A stretch of DNA of 64,000 nucleotides from the NCBI GenBank assembly GCA_027886175.1, contig JAJNNQ010000024.1:8602001-8666000 (forward strand), in the 5' to 3' direction. Under the pieces are notes generated by a model. It was not told the DNA's origin. It saw only the letters and a program-made list of their open reading frames with translations, and did not search any database. The position numbers and the translations under genes are program-made. The DNA is from Phylloscopus collybita (taxonomy: Eukaryota > Chordata > Aves > Passeriformes > Phylloscopidae). Below, in pieces: positions 26,082 to 38,400 of this stretch. Each line of letters starts with the position of its first letter. Position 1 is the first letter of the stretch.

Positions 26082-26345
26082 ATGGGGACCTGTGCAGTGA
26101 CAGCTCCCACCCTGCACACCTGGGAAATGCAGCACACACTGGCACTGAGACACATACCAGGGCTGTGCAGGGCAAGCAGCCAGCACAAACACAGCGGATC
26201 TGACACGTCCTGCTCGTGGATTGACTCTACAAATAATCTTGTGTGGAGCTCGAGGGGCTCCATCGCACGCAGAGCAGCTCCCCGCTGCACAAGCGGGACA
26301 GGAGCGCTCTGGCACATCTCTGTGCACACACTGGGCACTTCAACT
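26082..26345. other. GC-rich, CpG-retaining patch of unknown nature
   Basis: Locally GC-rich sequence in an AT-rich region. About nine CpG sites fall within roughly 120 bases (26194-26312). Open frames of 121-135 codons overlap here in three different frames on both strands, which reflects the lack of AT-rich stop codons rather than coding. It could be a younger repeat that has not yet lost its CpGs, a small regulatory element or a non-coding exon. I do not recognise it. Confidence 0.35.
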
Positions 26346-26560
26346 CTGCCATCTGCTCAGGACAGAAGGGCTTGGAGCAGCCTGACAGGCTTTCTGAACA
26401 TCTGGAAATTTTGGACTAAAGGGCTGAAGTGTTATGTTGATTGCTAAGAACGACAGGACCTGTAGTCTTTGCCTGGACCTGCAAAATTCTGTGCCTCCAC
26501 ACGGGCTCAAAATGCTCTATTCATAAATGATTCCTGAAGTGTGAGTTTGGTTGGCATGGC

Positions 26561-26614
26561 TTTTATTTTTGTTTTCTTTTTGTTTTGTTTTTGTGGGGGT
26601 GTTTTTGTTTTTGT

Positions 26615-26645
<31 letters not shown>

Positions 26646-26652
26646 GTTTGGC
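26561..26652 (+). repeat. (TTTTTG)n / T/G-rich tract
   Basis: Hexamer GTTTTT and pentamer GTTTT units with one GGGGG run near 26595. The minus-strand frame of K, N and T residues is a repeat translation. Confidence 0.92.
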
Positions 26653-27720
26653 TTGTAAACAAACAGAATTAGGAGGGGTTTTTGACAGCTTACAAGCATT
26701 TCGAAAGTCTTGTCTCCTCAAAATCCATGCTTGTTTTATAATTTATGAGGCATTACAGCTCATTATTTCCTGACAAGAATCATGAAGAGACCAAATCCTC
26801 TGATTAAATTCTTCAGCTGTAGCTAAAGATTTTTGATTTTTTTTTTTCCCAAGGATAACCTGACCGTAGAAATTCCTTAGAAAATTCTCTAGAAAATAAG
26901 GATCTGTATTCCTCAGCAGAAACTTTTCAACGTTATTTGTTTTTTCACTTAACATCCTCCAAATCTACGGAATTATGCCATTTTTTCATTGATATTTTCT
27001 TGTGTTCCTGTCTAAATACTTTTAAGAGACATATCCAGTGATTTCAAATCTTACTCTTACGATGTTGAGGCAATCCCTAATGAGTAATGAGGGGCCCAAA
27101 TATCTCAGGTCTGTAGTGTGACCTTTGACTGCACAAAGTTTTCTGTCTGCATCTTGGGGAACGTGGAAAATTTGTGCAGTAGAGAATGGAGTTCAGGATA
27201 GAGGGATGAGAAAGGAAATCTCATCTGCAATCCTAGTTCAGCCAGGAGGTGGCTTGGTATAAGAAGATCCATAGTGGAAGAATACGACCTAAAAAATGCC
27301 AGGTAGTGCTGGAAATGCCTGATCTTGGACATAGAGATGAAGAGCCTCAGGCCACATATTTTGACTTGTATGAATTGTTTATAATGTGAACTCACTAAAG
27401 GATAAGGAGCCAACAACTCAACAATGCTGTTCAAATTGCCCATGGAATCTAAAAGTGATTTGCCAATTCTAGGTATTCAATTTGTGTGGGTATTCCAGTT
27501 TTTAAAAATGCCATTTTTTTACACTTGCTTTATGAAAGTTGTTTAATTTTTATTTCCAAATCTATTTTCCTGGATGATTCTACAGTCAGGAATATAGGGA
27601 ATGGGATTGCAAGCAGCTTTTTGAGCAGCATTTTCTGAAATTTAGTAGATCAGTTACAGATTGTGACTATTTTTCTCCTTCTTTTCTATTGAAAGTTCCT
27701 CTGAATTTTGGTATTTTTAA
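26653..27720. other. Unassigned non-coding stretch
   Basis: Nothing identifiable. The 112-codon minus-strand open frame at 27105-27443 has no family resemblance. Confidence 0.55.
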
Positions 27721-27855
27721 AGATTTATTTATAAATTTATAAATTTATAAATATAAATTATAAATTTAAACTATAAAATTTTATTTTATTTATTTTATTT
27801 ATTTATATATGTAAATAACATATAGATATTTATTTTTATATGTTATTTATAAACA
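27721..27855. repeat. A/T-only low-complexity region with 13-bp inverted repeat
   Basis: Tandem ATAAATTT-type units (27721-27780) and TTTTA units (27780-27805) are followed by TAAATAACATATA (27812-27824) and its exact reverse complement (27837-27849) around a 12-base loop. A likely DNA unwinding or cruciform-prone site by composition. No origin activity can be claimed. Confidence 0.9.
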
Positions 27856-28618
27856 CAGAATTTCATTGGAAGTGTCTTTATTTCTGTTACCAGCTCCAAC
27901 TAAATATTTTAATTAAGTCAAAAAGTGCTAGAAGAAGATCTGCAAGTTTCTTTAAATTACACATTGCAGATATTTTTTTTTCTTAGTGACTCAAAAACCA
28001 ATATTTGATTAATATCTTACCTGAGAGTAGGGTTAGAAACTGCAATGCTAAACCTAAAGGACAAGATCTTTTCCATTGGATTCAGCAATAGCCCATCCTG
28101 CATATAGGAAGATGTGGGTAAAATCTGTCCATGTCTGTTATCCACTTACTGGCTAAACAGTAATGAAGGAAATTAGTAAAGAAACAAGATTATTTTTTTC
28201 ACTCTTTCATTTACATGGAATTATGTATAAGCTGTCACTCTGAGGAAAGTGGAATAACAGAAACTGGTCCACGTGGAGTAGCCCCTCTTTGAGGTTTGTT
28301 TCAGATTCTCAGTCCAAAAAAGCATCCCTAAATTCAGTTAAAATCTGGCAGAACACACTGATTTGCCAGAAGTGCTGTGCAGTCTCTGCTCGCTGGTTTC
28401 ATATCCAGGGAGGAGCCACAAAAGTTGCCTGGATTTTCATGTGGAAAAATTGGCTTGAACTTCTCTCCTGGGATCTTGCTGGCAGCCAAGTGGATGCAGC
28501 TTCCCTACCTCCAGCCAGCTGGCCCACCTGGCAATTATGGACTAAGATGTGCCCAGGGAGTTGCTGGAAATGCTTGTTAGAAATTTACCCTGTAAGTGAG
28601 GAGAGGACTATGGTCAAT
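27856..28618. other. Unassigned non-coding stretch
   Basis: No gene or named repeat. A 202-codon plus-strand frame begins at 28289, but its second half is the microsatellite that follows and its first half shows no recognisable domain. Confidence 0.5.
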
Positions 28619-28623
28619 TCTTT

Positions 28624-28699
<76 letters not shown>

Positions 28700-28796
28700 T
28701 CCTTTCCTTTCCTTTCCTTTCCTTTCCTTTCCTTTCCTTTCCTTTCCTTTCCTTTCCTTTCCTTTCCTTTCCTTTCCTTTCCTTTCCTTTCCTTTC
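28619..28796 (+). repeat. Two-phase pyrimidine array: (CTTT)n then (CCTTT)n
   Basis: About twenty CTTT units (28619-28700) change abruptly at 28701 into nineteen perfect CCTTT units (28701-28795). One extra C converts the tetramer into the pentamer, so a single insertion followed by expansion would explain the junction. Purine-pyrimidine strand asymmetry is complete. Confidence 0.98.
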
Positions 28797-29194
28797 TCAT
28801 ATTGGATGGTCCCTACTGGAGAGACGTTTCCCAAGGTCAGAAATCTAATTTGAGGTGTGTATTCAAAAATATAAGAAACTCCAAGACTTGCCAGTGATAA
28901 GGAGGTTTTTATAGCAGAGCATACCTGGAGCCTCTGAAGAAATAAGAACCATTACCAGAAATAGCTGCAAGACCAAAACTTATTACTGATGAGCTGGAGG
29001 CAAGAAGGATGAATTTCTAACATTTCTCTTGGCTTGAATATGACAATAAATATGTTTGATTGGGAAGCAGTGGAAGAAGACTTAAATTTCTGCCTGAAAA
29101 ATATAATTCAGTGAAGTAGATTTTTCTGTGGGGAAAAATAGGCTACTCACAGATTGTAAATTACATAATTATCTCTCAGATAATTGGTCTGTTA
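28797..29194. other. Unassigned non-coding stretch
   Basis: No gene or repeat was recognised. Confidence 0.55.
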
Positions 29195-29245
29195 AAAGAT
29201 AAACAAAACAAAACAAAACAAAACAAACAAACAAAAAACCCCCAA
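29195..29245 (+). repeat. (AAAAC)n / A/C-rich tract
   Basis: AAACA and AAAAC units end in a C run. This is one of very few A/C-oriented tracts in a window dominated by T/G-oriented ones on the plus strand. Confidence 0.9.
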
Positions 29246-30266
29246 AAATTAGCTGCTTAAAAGATTTCTCTCCATAAACAGACACATTTAAACTCAGCTG
29301 AGACAGATAATCACTGAAACCCTGAAATGTATTTAATCAACTTTCTCTCTCCTGCTGGTTGTTATAAAAAGAAATGTCTTAAAGATAGTTCCTAAAGATA
29401 GTTCATGTCAGGCCTTTCAGAGACTAGAATAAAATCTTTTTTATCCGTGTATTTCAACATTCTCAGGCACAGCTGTATCATTAAAAGTATTTGATTCATT
29501 TGCTTAGGATAAAATTCTTCTTGATGTAGGAAAAAAAGAAAGAAAAATTGTGATATACTAATGAGGTTAACATCTATATGTTAGACACTGATTTTTTTAG
29601 GAGATCCATTTATTTCTTTTTATCCAACTATTTCTTTTACATTCTTTCTCATGTACACAGTGCTTTGGATTGCAAAACCTTGGAAGGTAAATGATATGGC
29701 AGTATTTTTCCCAGTGCTGGCAACATGGCTTGCCTTTTAATTTTTTGTGTGTTTATAAAAGTAAATTTCATATCACTAAGAAGTTCTTTTCTCTCAGTAC
29801 AAGAAGAAAGTACTTAAGGTAAATATTATTTCCAGTATCAAAACTTCTTACCACAGAATACTTCAGATATTTAAAACGAAAATTAAGCTATGTATATTTC
29901 AAACTACATCTAAATGCAATGCATATACAGAAATACATCAGAAGCAAAAAGCTATTTGGTTCATATATTTAAATATTTAGGCAAGATCTGAAATCTGGGC
30001 TTTTTTTATTTTTCCTTCTAAGTGTGAATAAACTAGTCATCTAATAGCCTAATCTCACTCTGAAATTCTGCCATATCTGGAACAGCTTTTTGTCTTTACA
30101 AAGCTCTCTCTCCAAAATGACAGGAATCAGAGCAGTTAAAAATTATGACCAACATCACTGATTTTCACTGCAGAACCTAAACTCAGTTCAAAAGAACAAA
30201 ATTGTATTACATTTTAAAAACATGCTGTGTGATGTTTCTTGCCCATAATGGCAGACAAGAGGAGGG
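29246..30266. other. Unassigned non-coding stretch
   Basis: No gene or named repeat. A tandem 12-base duplication (CTAAAGATAGTT-like) lies at about 29378-29403. Confidence 0.55.
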
Positions 30267-30362
30267 AGTTTTTTGCTTGGTTTTGTTTGGGTTTTTAGGT
30301 TGGTGGGGTTTTTTTGTTCATTTTTTTTGGGGGGGGGGGGTAGTTTTTTGGGGGGTGGGTTT
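30267..30362 (+). repeat. T/G tract with long G runs, G-quadruplex candidate
   Basis: It contains GGTTGGTGGGG, then twelve consecutive G at about 30329-30340, then TAGTTTTTT, six G at about 30350-30355, T and GGG. With at least four G runs of three or more and short loops, it meets the usual pattern for an intramolecular G-quadruplex on the plus strand. Confidence 0.85.
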
Positions 30363-30651
30363 CAATTATTGGTCTCTATTGTTTCCATTTCTTAAAGGAA
30401 AGAGAACAGCACTCTCACTGTTTATAAATAAAATTTGGGTTATGTCTTCAGCCTGATTTTCTCTGTTCCACCTGAACTGATAGATCTGTAGACCTAACAT
30501 ATCATGGAGGTGAAATTACTTTCATAATGAGAAAACAATGATGAACATTTTAGATATGGTAGCACAGCACACAGTAATTCTACATTAAATGCTTTGTCCT
30601 TAAAATGCTTTGTCTTTCTAGCAAAACATGTTGTCAAATTTGTTGGTATCC

Positions 30652-30677
30652 CAATGTTTTTAATGTTAAAAACATTG
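30652..30677. repeat. Perfect 12-bp inverted repeat
   Basis: CAATGTTTTTAA and TTAAAAACATTG are exact reverse complements separated by only TG. A T run follows the first half and an A run the second, as in a factor-independent terminator shape, but that meaning does not apply in a bird nuclear genome. Confidence 0.9.
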
Positions 30678-33426
30678 TAGTGTCTTGGGGACCAGGAGCC
30701 AATCTTTGTTATATTAGAGAAAGTGTAGTAAGGATGTTAAACGTCAATGAATAAAAATAAGTTAAAAACATGTTAATTAAATCATTACTAAAAAAATTTA
30801 AAGGATTTATATGTTTTTAAAAGTATTAGTTAACTTTTCACCATAAAGACTTTCCTGAAGTTTGTACTTACCCATTCCTTGATCTATTCTCAGATTAATA
30901 TGAAAGATATCTACTAAATGATTTTGAGCTTTAAGCTGAAGCAAAGGATATCGTGGACATTTTCCATACAGGATCTCTGGTATGGCCTAAAATGGGAAAC
31001 TATAAAGATGAAATGTGTACTTTAATCTATAACATTATGTTAACATCCACAATTATGATTATGTTTTCAAGTGATAGAAAAAATGAGTTAATTAGAACTA
31101 TCCATTTAGCAAACAGAGCCCCATGGAGCTAAAATCAATAAGCCAGTGAAATTCCCCTCCCTGTTTGTTGCATAGAAGTTTGCCTATATGTGCATGAAAA
31201 CACACATGCAAATATTTTTCCTAAAATATTTGTGATTAAAAGATGTTTTGATATAAATTATTTCCAACACTGATTTGGTGGGTTTTTTTCGTTGTTTGTT
31301 TGTTTGTTTGCCTTTCTTTCTTTTTTTTTTTTTTTTTCCCAAATGCTAGTTTTGTAGGTCTGGAAATGATTCAGATTAGTTCTACTCATAAAAGTCATCA
31401 AAGCTGATCTGGCTCCAGAGCACTTGGATGGATTTGATAAGCAATTGCCCATGACTGTTATCCTGAAAAGATTTAAAAAATGTAACAAGAATGCATTGAG
31501 TTAGAAAAAGAAGCAGCTCACAACCCAATTAAAATGAATTGCATTTTGAAATAATAAAGTACTGACATTAAAAAAAGGAATGTGGGAAAAGACAGGGACC
31601 ACAATTCACAATTTTGTCTTGGAAAATGATGTGTTAAACACTGTCAGACCTAACCTTGCCAGGTATAAATCCAGCTAACTCCTCAGGCAATAATGGAACT
31701 GTTCCAGTCTGTCACAACTAAAGAGCTAGCCCTAAATCTTTTCAAGCAAATTTTCCTCTTTAAAACTTGTGCTGTCTATGCACTTTTAAGTCTGACTATC
31801 TGAGCAAAGAAATTTCTTAAACACAATAGGTTTTAATTAGGACAGCTTAAATTAATTGCTCAGATAAATTAAGGACTTTGCTTTATTGCAGATGGTTTTC
31901 TGACTCGGAACCATTTCTACATGATGTGAAAAATTCTGTGAATAGCACCTTGGTGGCATTTTGGTTTTTGTTCGTCAGCAGCAGCTAGTTCTCCAGGACA
32001 CTGCAGAAACTGTCCTCCCTCTTGTTACACACAGGAGCCCAAAACATAAATCTTGTGCTTTTCATCTAGAGCTGCACTCTGACAAATTAATTCCAGGGCA
32101 TCTTGCTCCAGCAGCTTAGGGTGACTATCTATCAGTCAGCTCCACCAGAGGTTACCATGCTGGTGGCAGAACTGGTAGGAGAGACCTTCTTCCCACAGCT
32201 CACCTGCCTCTGTGAGTGGCCTGTGAACCTCCTGGAATTTATTGTATCATAATACTCCAATATAATCCAATATAAGTAAGTTACAATAAATTATGCTGCA
32301 CACAGAGAGCCACTTGTCAAGCCTGCAAACTGCATACAGGCTTCCAGGGGAAAAAAAAAAAAATGGGGCTAGGAGGATGAAGGAACCTTTAAATCCAGTG
32401 TTTGAAGGGACTTAAAACAAAATGGAAGGAGAGAGTGTTTTTGGAATGACTTGAGGGCATAAACAGCAGAGGAAAGGAGGATTTATGAAAATACATAAAA
32501 TTTAGTGCGAAAGCCTATGGAGGCTGTGGAATAGTCATAAAAAAAGAGAAAAATTATAAAAGTTACTGCATCCGATGTTTTAAAATTAGATTTTAGAAGA
32601 TAATAGGGAAGGAAGCAGAGGCAAAGTGCTGAAAGGAGCAGTCTGATTCCTTAATCCTGGGGCTGGCTGAGCTTCATTTATGCATCTTAACAGCAGTCAC
32701 CTAGGCTGATCGAAATTACATTGGTAGCAACAGCTCCCCAAAGACAAGAGTTATGCTCCCTGTGTTGCAAGGCTGACAAGAGGAGGAACAAAAGGTTTTG
32801 AAATGAATGTTAAGTTCACCTAATTTAATTCAAATAGATTGGCCATTTGAGAAATGTTCCGCTCTCTCAAGGAGACTGGAAGTACTGGAACAAATTTCTG
32901 CTTTAATGCTGCTACCCTCAGTAGAGTTGTATCAAGTTTAAATTTAGACTGCACCAGAGAGAAGGAGAGGGAGATTTCTTGTATTTTTCTCTGTGGTGGA
33001 TCAGTTCTGAGTTTGTTCTGGGCTTTTGCTGGAAAAGTTTGTTTCCTATTCCAATTTATGTGAAAATATTTTATAATCTTTTTCTTTTTTTTCATCTTTT
33101 CCAATCTGTTTTCTGAAGAATTACCTCAGGACATTTCATCAGAATCTGGGAAGGCTCACAGTAACCTAAAGGAAAAAAAATGAACAGTTCTATTTACAAG
33201 CCTGTTGCTTCCCAGAGAGCCACCCCTGCTCTGCAGCAGCCCTGCAGCACATGCAGTGTGGGTGTACCTTTCCATTTGGTATTGTTTCAGAAGAAATGGT
33301 GGTGAGTTATCTTGTGTCACTGATAGAATAACCTGCAGAAGAAAGAAAATATAAATCTGATTGTTGTGGGAAGAAAGAGAATACAATTTGGCACATTTAA
33401 ATTTTCAAAAGACACATTATAGATAG
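30678..33426. other. Unassigned non-coding stretch
   Basis: No gene or named repeat. Minor items: a T/G and T tract at about 31277-31338, a tandem TCCAATATAA pair near 32256-32275, and an A run near 32350. Opposed open frames at 32820-33104 have no known similarity. Confidence 0.55.
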
Positions 33427-33962
33427 CAGGGCAGGGAGGGGATTCTGCCCCTCTGCCCTGCTCTGCTGAGACCCCACCTGCAGGGCTGCACCCAGCTCTG
33501 GGCTCCCAGCACAGGGAGGACAGGGACCTGCTGGAGCCAGGCCAGAGAGGGCACCAAGGTGATTGATGTGATGGAGCACCTCTCCTACAATAAAAGGCTG
33601 AGAAAAATGAGATTGTCTAGCCTGGAAAAGAGAAGGCTTTAGGATGACCTGATTTCAGGGTTCCAGTACCTCAAGGAGGCTCACAAGAGAGACGGAGAGA
33701 GATTATGAGGACAAGGGGGGATGGCTTCAGACTGAGAATAGGTTTAGATCAGATCTTAGGAAAAAATTCTTCACTGTGAGGGTGCCAAGGTACTGAAACT
33801 GATTTACCAGAGAAGCTGTGGCTGCCCCATCCCTGTTCAAGGCCAGGTTTGATGGGGCTCTGAGCAACCTGGTCCAGTAGAAGGTGTCCCTGCCCATGGC
33901 AGGGGGGTTGGAACTGGATGAGCTGCATAGCCACTTCCAGTCAAGGCCCTTCTATGGTTAGA
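33427..33962 (+). mobile_element. CR1 LINE, 3' fragment with end of ORF2
   Basis: About 535 bases follow CR1 on the plus strand. The start matches the region encoding the C-terminal part of the reverse-transcriptase protein (GGGGATTCTGCCCCTCTGCC, TGAGACCCCACCTGCAGG, CAGCTCTGGGCTCCCAGCAC, GGAGCACCTCTCCTA). One frame still reads RLRKMRLSSLEKRRL, matching the usual end of CR1 ORF2, and then meets stops. The untranslated 3' region follows (AATTCTTCACTGTGAGGGTG, CTGTGGCTGCCCCATCCC, TCAAGGCCAGG, GGGGTTGGAACTGGATGAG) and the copy ends in TTCTATGGTT. It is 5'-truncated with many stops and is not active. The minus-strand open frames over it are antisense shadows. Confidence 0.95.
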
Positions 33963-35357
33963 ACGAAAAGTGAAGCAAAATATATCAAATGGTCTTTACT
34001 AGACTGGAAATTATTTTTAGCAAAATGAGAGCACCTTTTCTTTTGGACGACAGCTCCTTGAATACCTGTGGAACCAGCAAGTTCATAAAAAATTACCAAA
34101 AGTTTCTTAAAATCAAGGGTGAAGAAATGAGAGGATAAGAGAAAGCTGAGAAGAGGCTCAAAAAAGAGGGTAAATTGATTAATAAAATATTTTCTGGTGA
34201 AATTGCAGAACTGGGGAAAAAAATCAATGTTTAATTGTTTAAAAATTTCATATGCTGCTTGAATAAAAATGATGGGAAAATCTCCACTGAATCTTTGGTT
34301 AGCAGTAGCAGCCAAAGCAGATGCAGAATATTTTAATCAGATAAGAGGACTGGTGTGATTCTTCTTTCTGGAGGTTTAATAAAATGTGTTAAGACTGTAT
34401 TAAATGCAAGTGGAGAATACCTTTCCATATCTCTTGGAACTCAAAAACAGTTGCTAAGTAACCAAAGATTATATCCAGAATCTAGTTTCAACAGTGATCC
34501 ATGTTGAAGTAATACTGATAATTGTGTTTGTCCAAAAAGTGTGATTTTCCTCCATCATTAAATTTAAAATAGGAGAACATTCTGATATTTTAAGTAGCAA
34601 AATTTGACATTAAATCATATATAAACATATTAGTTTTGTCCAGTGAATATGAATAAAAATTAGATTATCAATCAGGCATGAATCCCACTTCTTCAGAGGT
34701 CAACTCTGTATCATTCGTACTATTGATACCAAGAAAGGGGGAAAGAATGAGGTGTGTGCATAGGTAGAAAAAGAATAGGTATCCTTATCTATAGAAAAAG
34801 ATAGAATATCCAAAACATTCAGATATTTTGGATATTTTCAAAAAATAATATTTAATTTGACAGGCATTACAGAAATGATGAAATTATCTTAAGCAGGACT
34901 ATATAAGAGCTCTTAGGAATTCCCAAAGAATGGAAAATTGTAACTGTAGGCTGCTATATTTTTGAGAAAGAAAGCAAGATCATCAGAATTCGGTTTTCCT
35001 CACCTTCAATTTTCAGGAAAACATTGGAAAAAATATTCAAATAAACCAATCACATAGATGGTACCTAGGTCATGAATATGTACCAATACGTATTTATCAA
35101 GAGCAAATGAAGTTAAATTAATGTATTTTCTATCTGGAGAAAAGAAGTGTGTGCTCTATACCCTATGTACCTTGATTTCAAAAAGGCTTTTTATTCTTTT
35201 GCAGATTGTATCCTTTAGCAAGATGAGAAAAGAAGCCCATGCTGAAATTACTAAAATAAACAGCTGGAAAAGAATACTTAAGGGGTACTTAATATTGTGC
35301 ATTTTTAAACTGGAATAATACATCAATAATTCCTGAAAATTTTGTTATGAGTCTTGT
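33963..35357. other. Unassigned non-coding stretch
   Basis: No gene or named repeat. A perfect 11-bp inverted repeat (AATATCCAAAA at 34805-34815, complement at 34826-34836) is present. The 124-codon minus-strand open frame at 33941-34315 is unrecognised. Confidence 0.55.
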
Positions 35358-35382
35358 ACTTTTTTTATTCTTTTTTTCTTTT

Positions 35383-35434
<52 letters not shown>
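35358..35434 (+). repeat. Long poly-T tract
   Basis: It begins with T runs broken by single C and becomes an uninterrupted run of roughly 50 T. It could be the poly-A tail of a minus-strand retroposed copy, but no source body was recognised to its right. Length is likely to be unreliable in sequencing. Confidence 0.95.
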
Positions 35435-35437
<3 letters not shown>

Positions 35438-38400
35438 GAACCCAACAACAGAAGAGAGTAGAAATATTCACTTTAGAGAAGCCACCCATTCTGGAAAGCT
35501 GGCAGTCCTTTAGGAGATGGGTTCAAATTTAAAATTATTCTGACAGTCTGGAAAAATCAGTCAAGGAAAAAAAATCCCCAAAAAACAATCAGCAAGGTTC
35601 ATTTTTAATTTTTTTCCCCTTCATATTGGCATATAATGAATTTATACACTGTGAATGGGCATCACCTCAAAATTACTGGCTGTGCACAAAAGACCTGTAA
35701 GGAGGGGAAGTGTTGAAAACTTAGTGTGACAATGTCATGTTGTTTTTAGAAAGACTGAGATGTGAAATGTGACATTTTCAGTAAAACTTGGAGCATAACC
35801 TTTCCACCACACAGATTATAAATCATCTGCCCAGCTCTGGGACTGCACTGGAATAAAAATTTGGACCTGCCAGTCAGCGAGAGGAGAACAGAAAAACTGA
35901 GCAGTGATTGAGAGAACATGGCTTAATGCTGTAAGTTTGGAATGTTTGGAATTTTTCAAGAGAAAAAGACCTGAGGGAAGTCTTTATCTCCTTAGTATAA
36001 ATGTTAGTCAGAAGGAAGGAAAAAGCTGTTCTGCAGATCTCTGTACATGTTATTATTACATGTATGAAATGACAATAGTCCCAGTGCTGTTACTCCTATT
36101 TCTGAAATTTGTCAGAAAGTGGCATTTGTCACTGCAAAGGTCCTATAAGATGCTTATGTTGAAAAGCTAGTACCTCATCATACAATATCAAGTATCTGTT
36201 CTTAAAAACCTTTAAAAATATTAAATAAAAGTCTTCTTCTTTTTATCACCTGCAGTAATGAGGGAAAAGTAAAAGTAAAAAGAAATTTTAAAAGAAATTT
36301 AGAATAATAGATTCCATCAAATAGTCATAAGGTGTAATTGAATTAGTTTCATTGAACTACAAAAATTAACACAACCTAAGAAATCATTAATTTAGAATTT
36401 TTCTGCTGGAATAGCCATATATTAATGAGTACAAGTGCATGCTTGTTAATCTATTGCAGTCTAAGAGATTCATGCTATCAGAACTTGGAGAGCAGTTCAG
36501 TAAAGTGCTTGCTCACAAAATCTGATCATGTGCAAGACCTCCCAATTGGGCTGCTAGATTAGTAATGAAAGTGGCACTAAGCAGAAAAAATGAAGATGTT
36601 AATCCTATGAGGAGAAAACGAAAATAAACAGTAAAAAAACTAGAACAAACGCAGAGCAGATGACTGTGAGTAAGGAACGCTAGAAGAAAGTCACAAGGGG
36701 CAGAATGGACCACTGAACTTTCTCTGTTAAAGAAAGAAGATTGATCTGCTGTAACCAGCAGTTCTGTAATTCTTTGGACCTCACAAAATTGGAGAGCTGT
36801 GAATTTGGCCCAATTTCCCCCAAACTGAGGGGTTAAACTGGTCATGAAAAACTCACTTCCTTTCTAGAAAGCACAATTCCTGCTCATCCAAACAGGCCAG
36901 CTGCCCTTTGCAGAGCTGGAAGAATGCGGCCTGAGAATCCATTGAACCATCAAATTAACTTTTCTGGGATTATGTGCGACTCGAGACATCTACCCTTGCA
37001 AAAAATAAAAGTACACACAGACATGGATGGAGAGGTAGAATGCCATTTCTTGTAACAGACTAAATTATGCAGATTGATGATACACAAGTGAGAATTTCCA
37101 GGATGAGTACACTATACTTCCAGCACAGAAAGAATGGACACCTGCTGAAATGGATACTACCTGTTATTTAAAATGCTCTGACTCTAATTTGAAATTCAGA
37201 AAACCTTCATTCTGAACATTTTTTAAAAATCTTTTGTCTAATCTAATTTAAAGACTTCTCGAAGAATTATATTCGAAAAGCATTTCTATTTAGGAAAAAA
37301 GCATAAACATCATTTTAACCATGTTTATATCTTTTAAAAACAATAAAGTGAGAGTACATACTTAATGTTCTCATAAACTTAAATATTTTTCTTGATATTT
37401 ACAGTACAACTTTAAAATGAAAAGTATATGTTAAGAATAACTAGAAGGTAATTGCTATTAGAGACATAAACAAAAATCTTGCCAAAAAATGTTGGAACCT
37501 GATTTTGATAACTTCCTCCACAGGAGGATAGATCAGGATCTACTCCACTCAAGCCAGTGGGATTAGACTCAAGTGTAAAATCAGGAAAAATTATATTTGA
37601 TTGTGCCTCAAGTTATTAACTATTCTGTAAAATTACAGCAAATGGGATGGGAAGAGTCGCTCGCACCTGCTGATAGAAGAATTCTGTTATCTCGGGGCCT
37701 TCTTGAAAACCATTGACTGTAATTATAATCTTGCCAAGAGCTCCAGTGCACCTGGAATGATGTTTTCAGGAAGGAGATGCCAGCAAGCTTAAGAATATGC
37801 ACAAAAGTCAGAGTACTCCTACCGTGAGGGGAACATGGCTCTTGCACGTTTTTGCAGACTCTCTTCCTTGCATTTGCATTCTGATGCGTGTATTTCATCA
37901 ATGTGCAATTGTAAACATACCCTTCAGAAAAATGACCTATTGATGGCTTCCCCAAAAAGCCTCTACTGCCTATAATGTGTAATGTAATTTCAATTTCTAT
38001 CTGAAATTAATTATAAGCACTGTGAGACATCATAGAAAATTGCATTTTCTGGGTTTGCCTTTTTTTTTTTATTAGTGGCAATAAATTCCTGATTATTATT
38101 TTTGAATTATGCTTATGGTTTTGCTGATATGAAACTTTAACTGATAACAGTAGCGAGGCAGCAATAAGCAATGTGAAATATACATGAATGCACTTATTCA
38201 TGGTTTATGATTAACCATAAAAAACACCAGGATTTTGAACAGCTTATCTTTTTCTAACGTCCTTTATAGTGTCTCCAAGGCTTGGTATTTTATATATTAG
38301 TGAAAATATATGCTGCTCTTACCATGAATAGAAATTAAAACTACAATTTATTTACAGGACACTTTTATAGCCATATATATGTGTACTGCTGGTCATAACC

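Noticed and set aside
25920..26447. Three overlapping frames of 121-135 codons on both strands
   Set aside because: Simultaneous openness in several frames is explained by local GC content; none resembles a known protein.
28289..28897. 202-codon plus-strand frame, the longest in the window
   Set aside because: About half is the pyrimidine microsatellite and the remainder has no recognisable domain.
30652..30690. Hairpin plus T run as an intrinsic transcription terminator
   Set aside because: The window is bird nuclear DNA; bacterial-type terminators do not apply.
35358..35434. Poly-T as the tail of a processed pseudogene on the minus strand
   Set aside because: No gene-like body could be recognised to the right of the tract.
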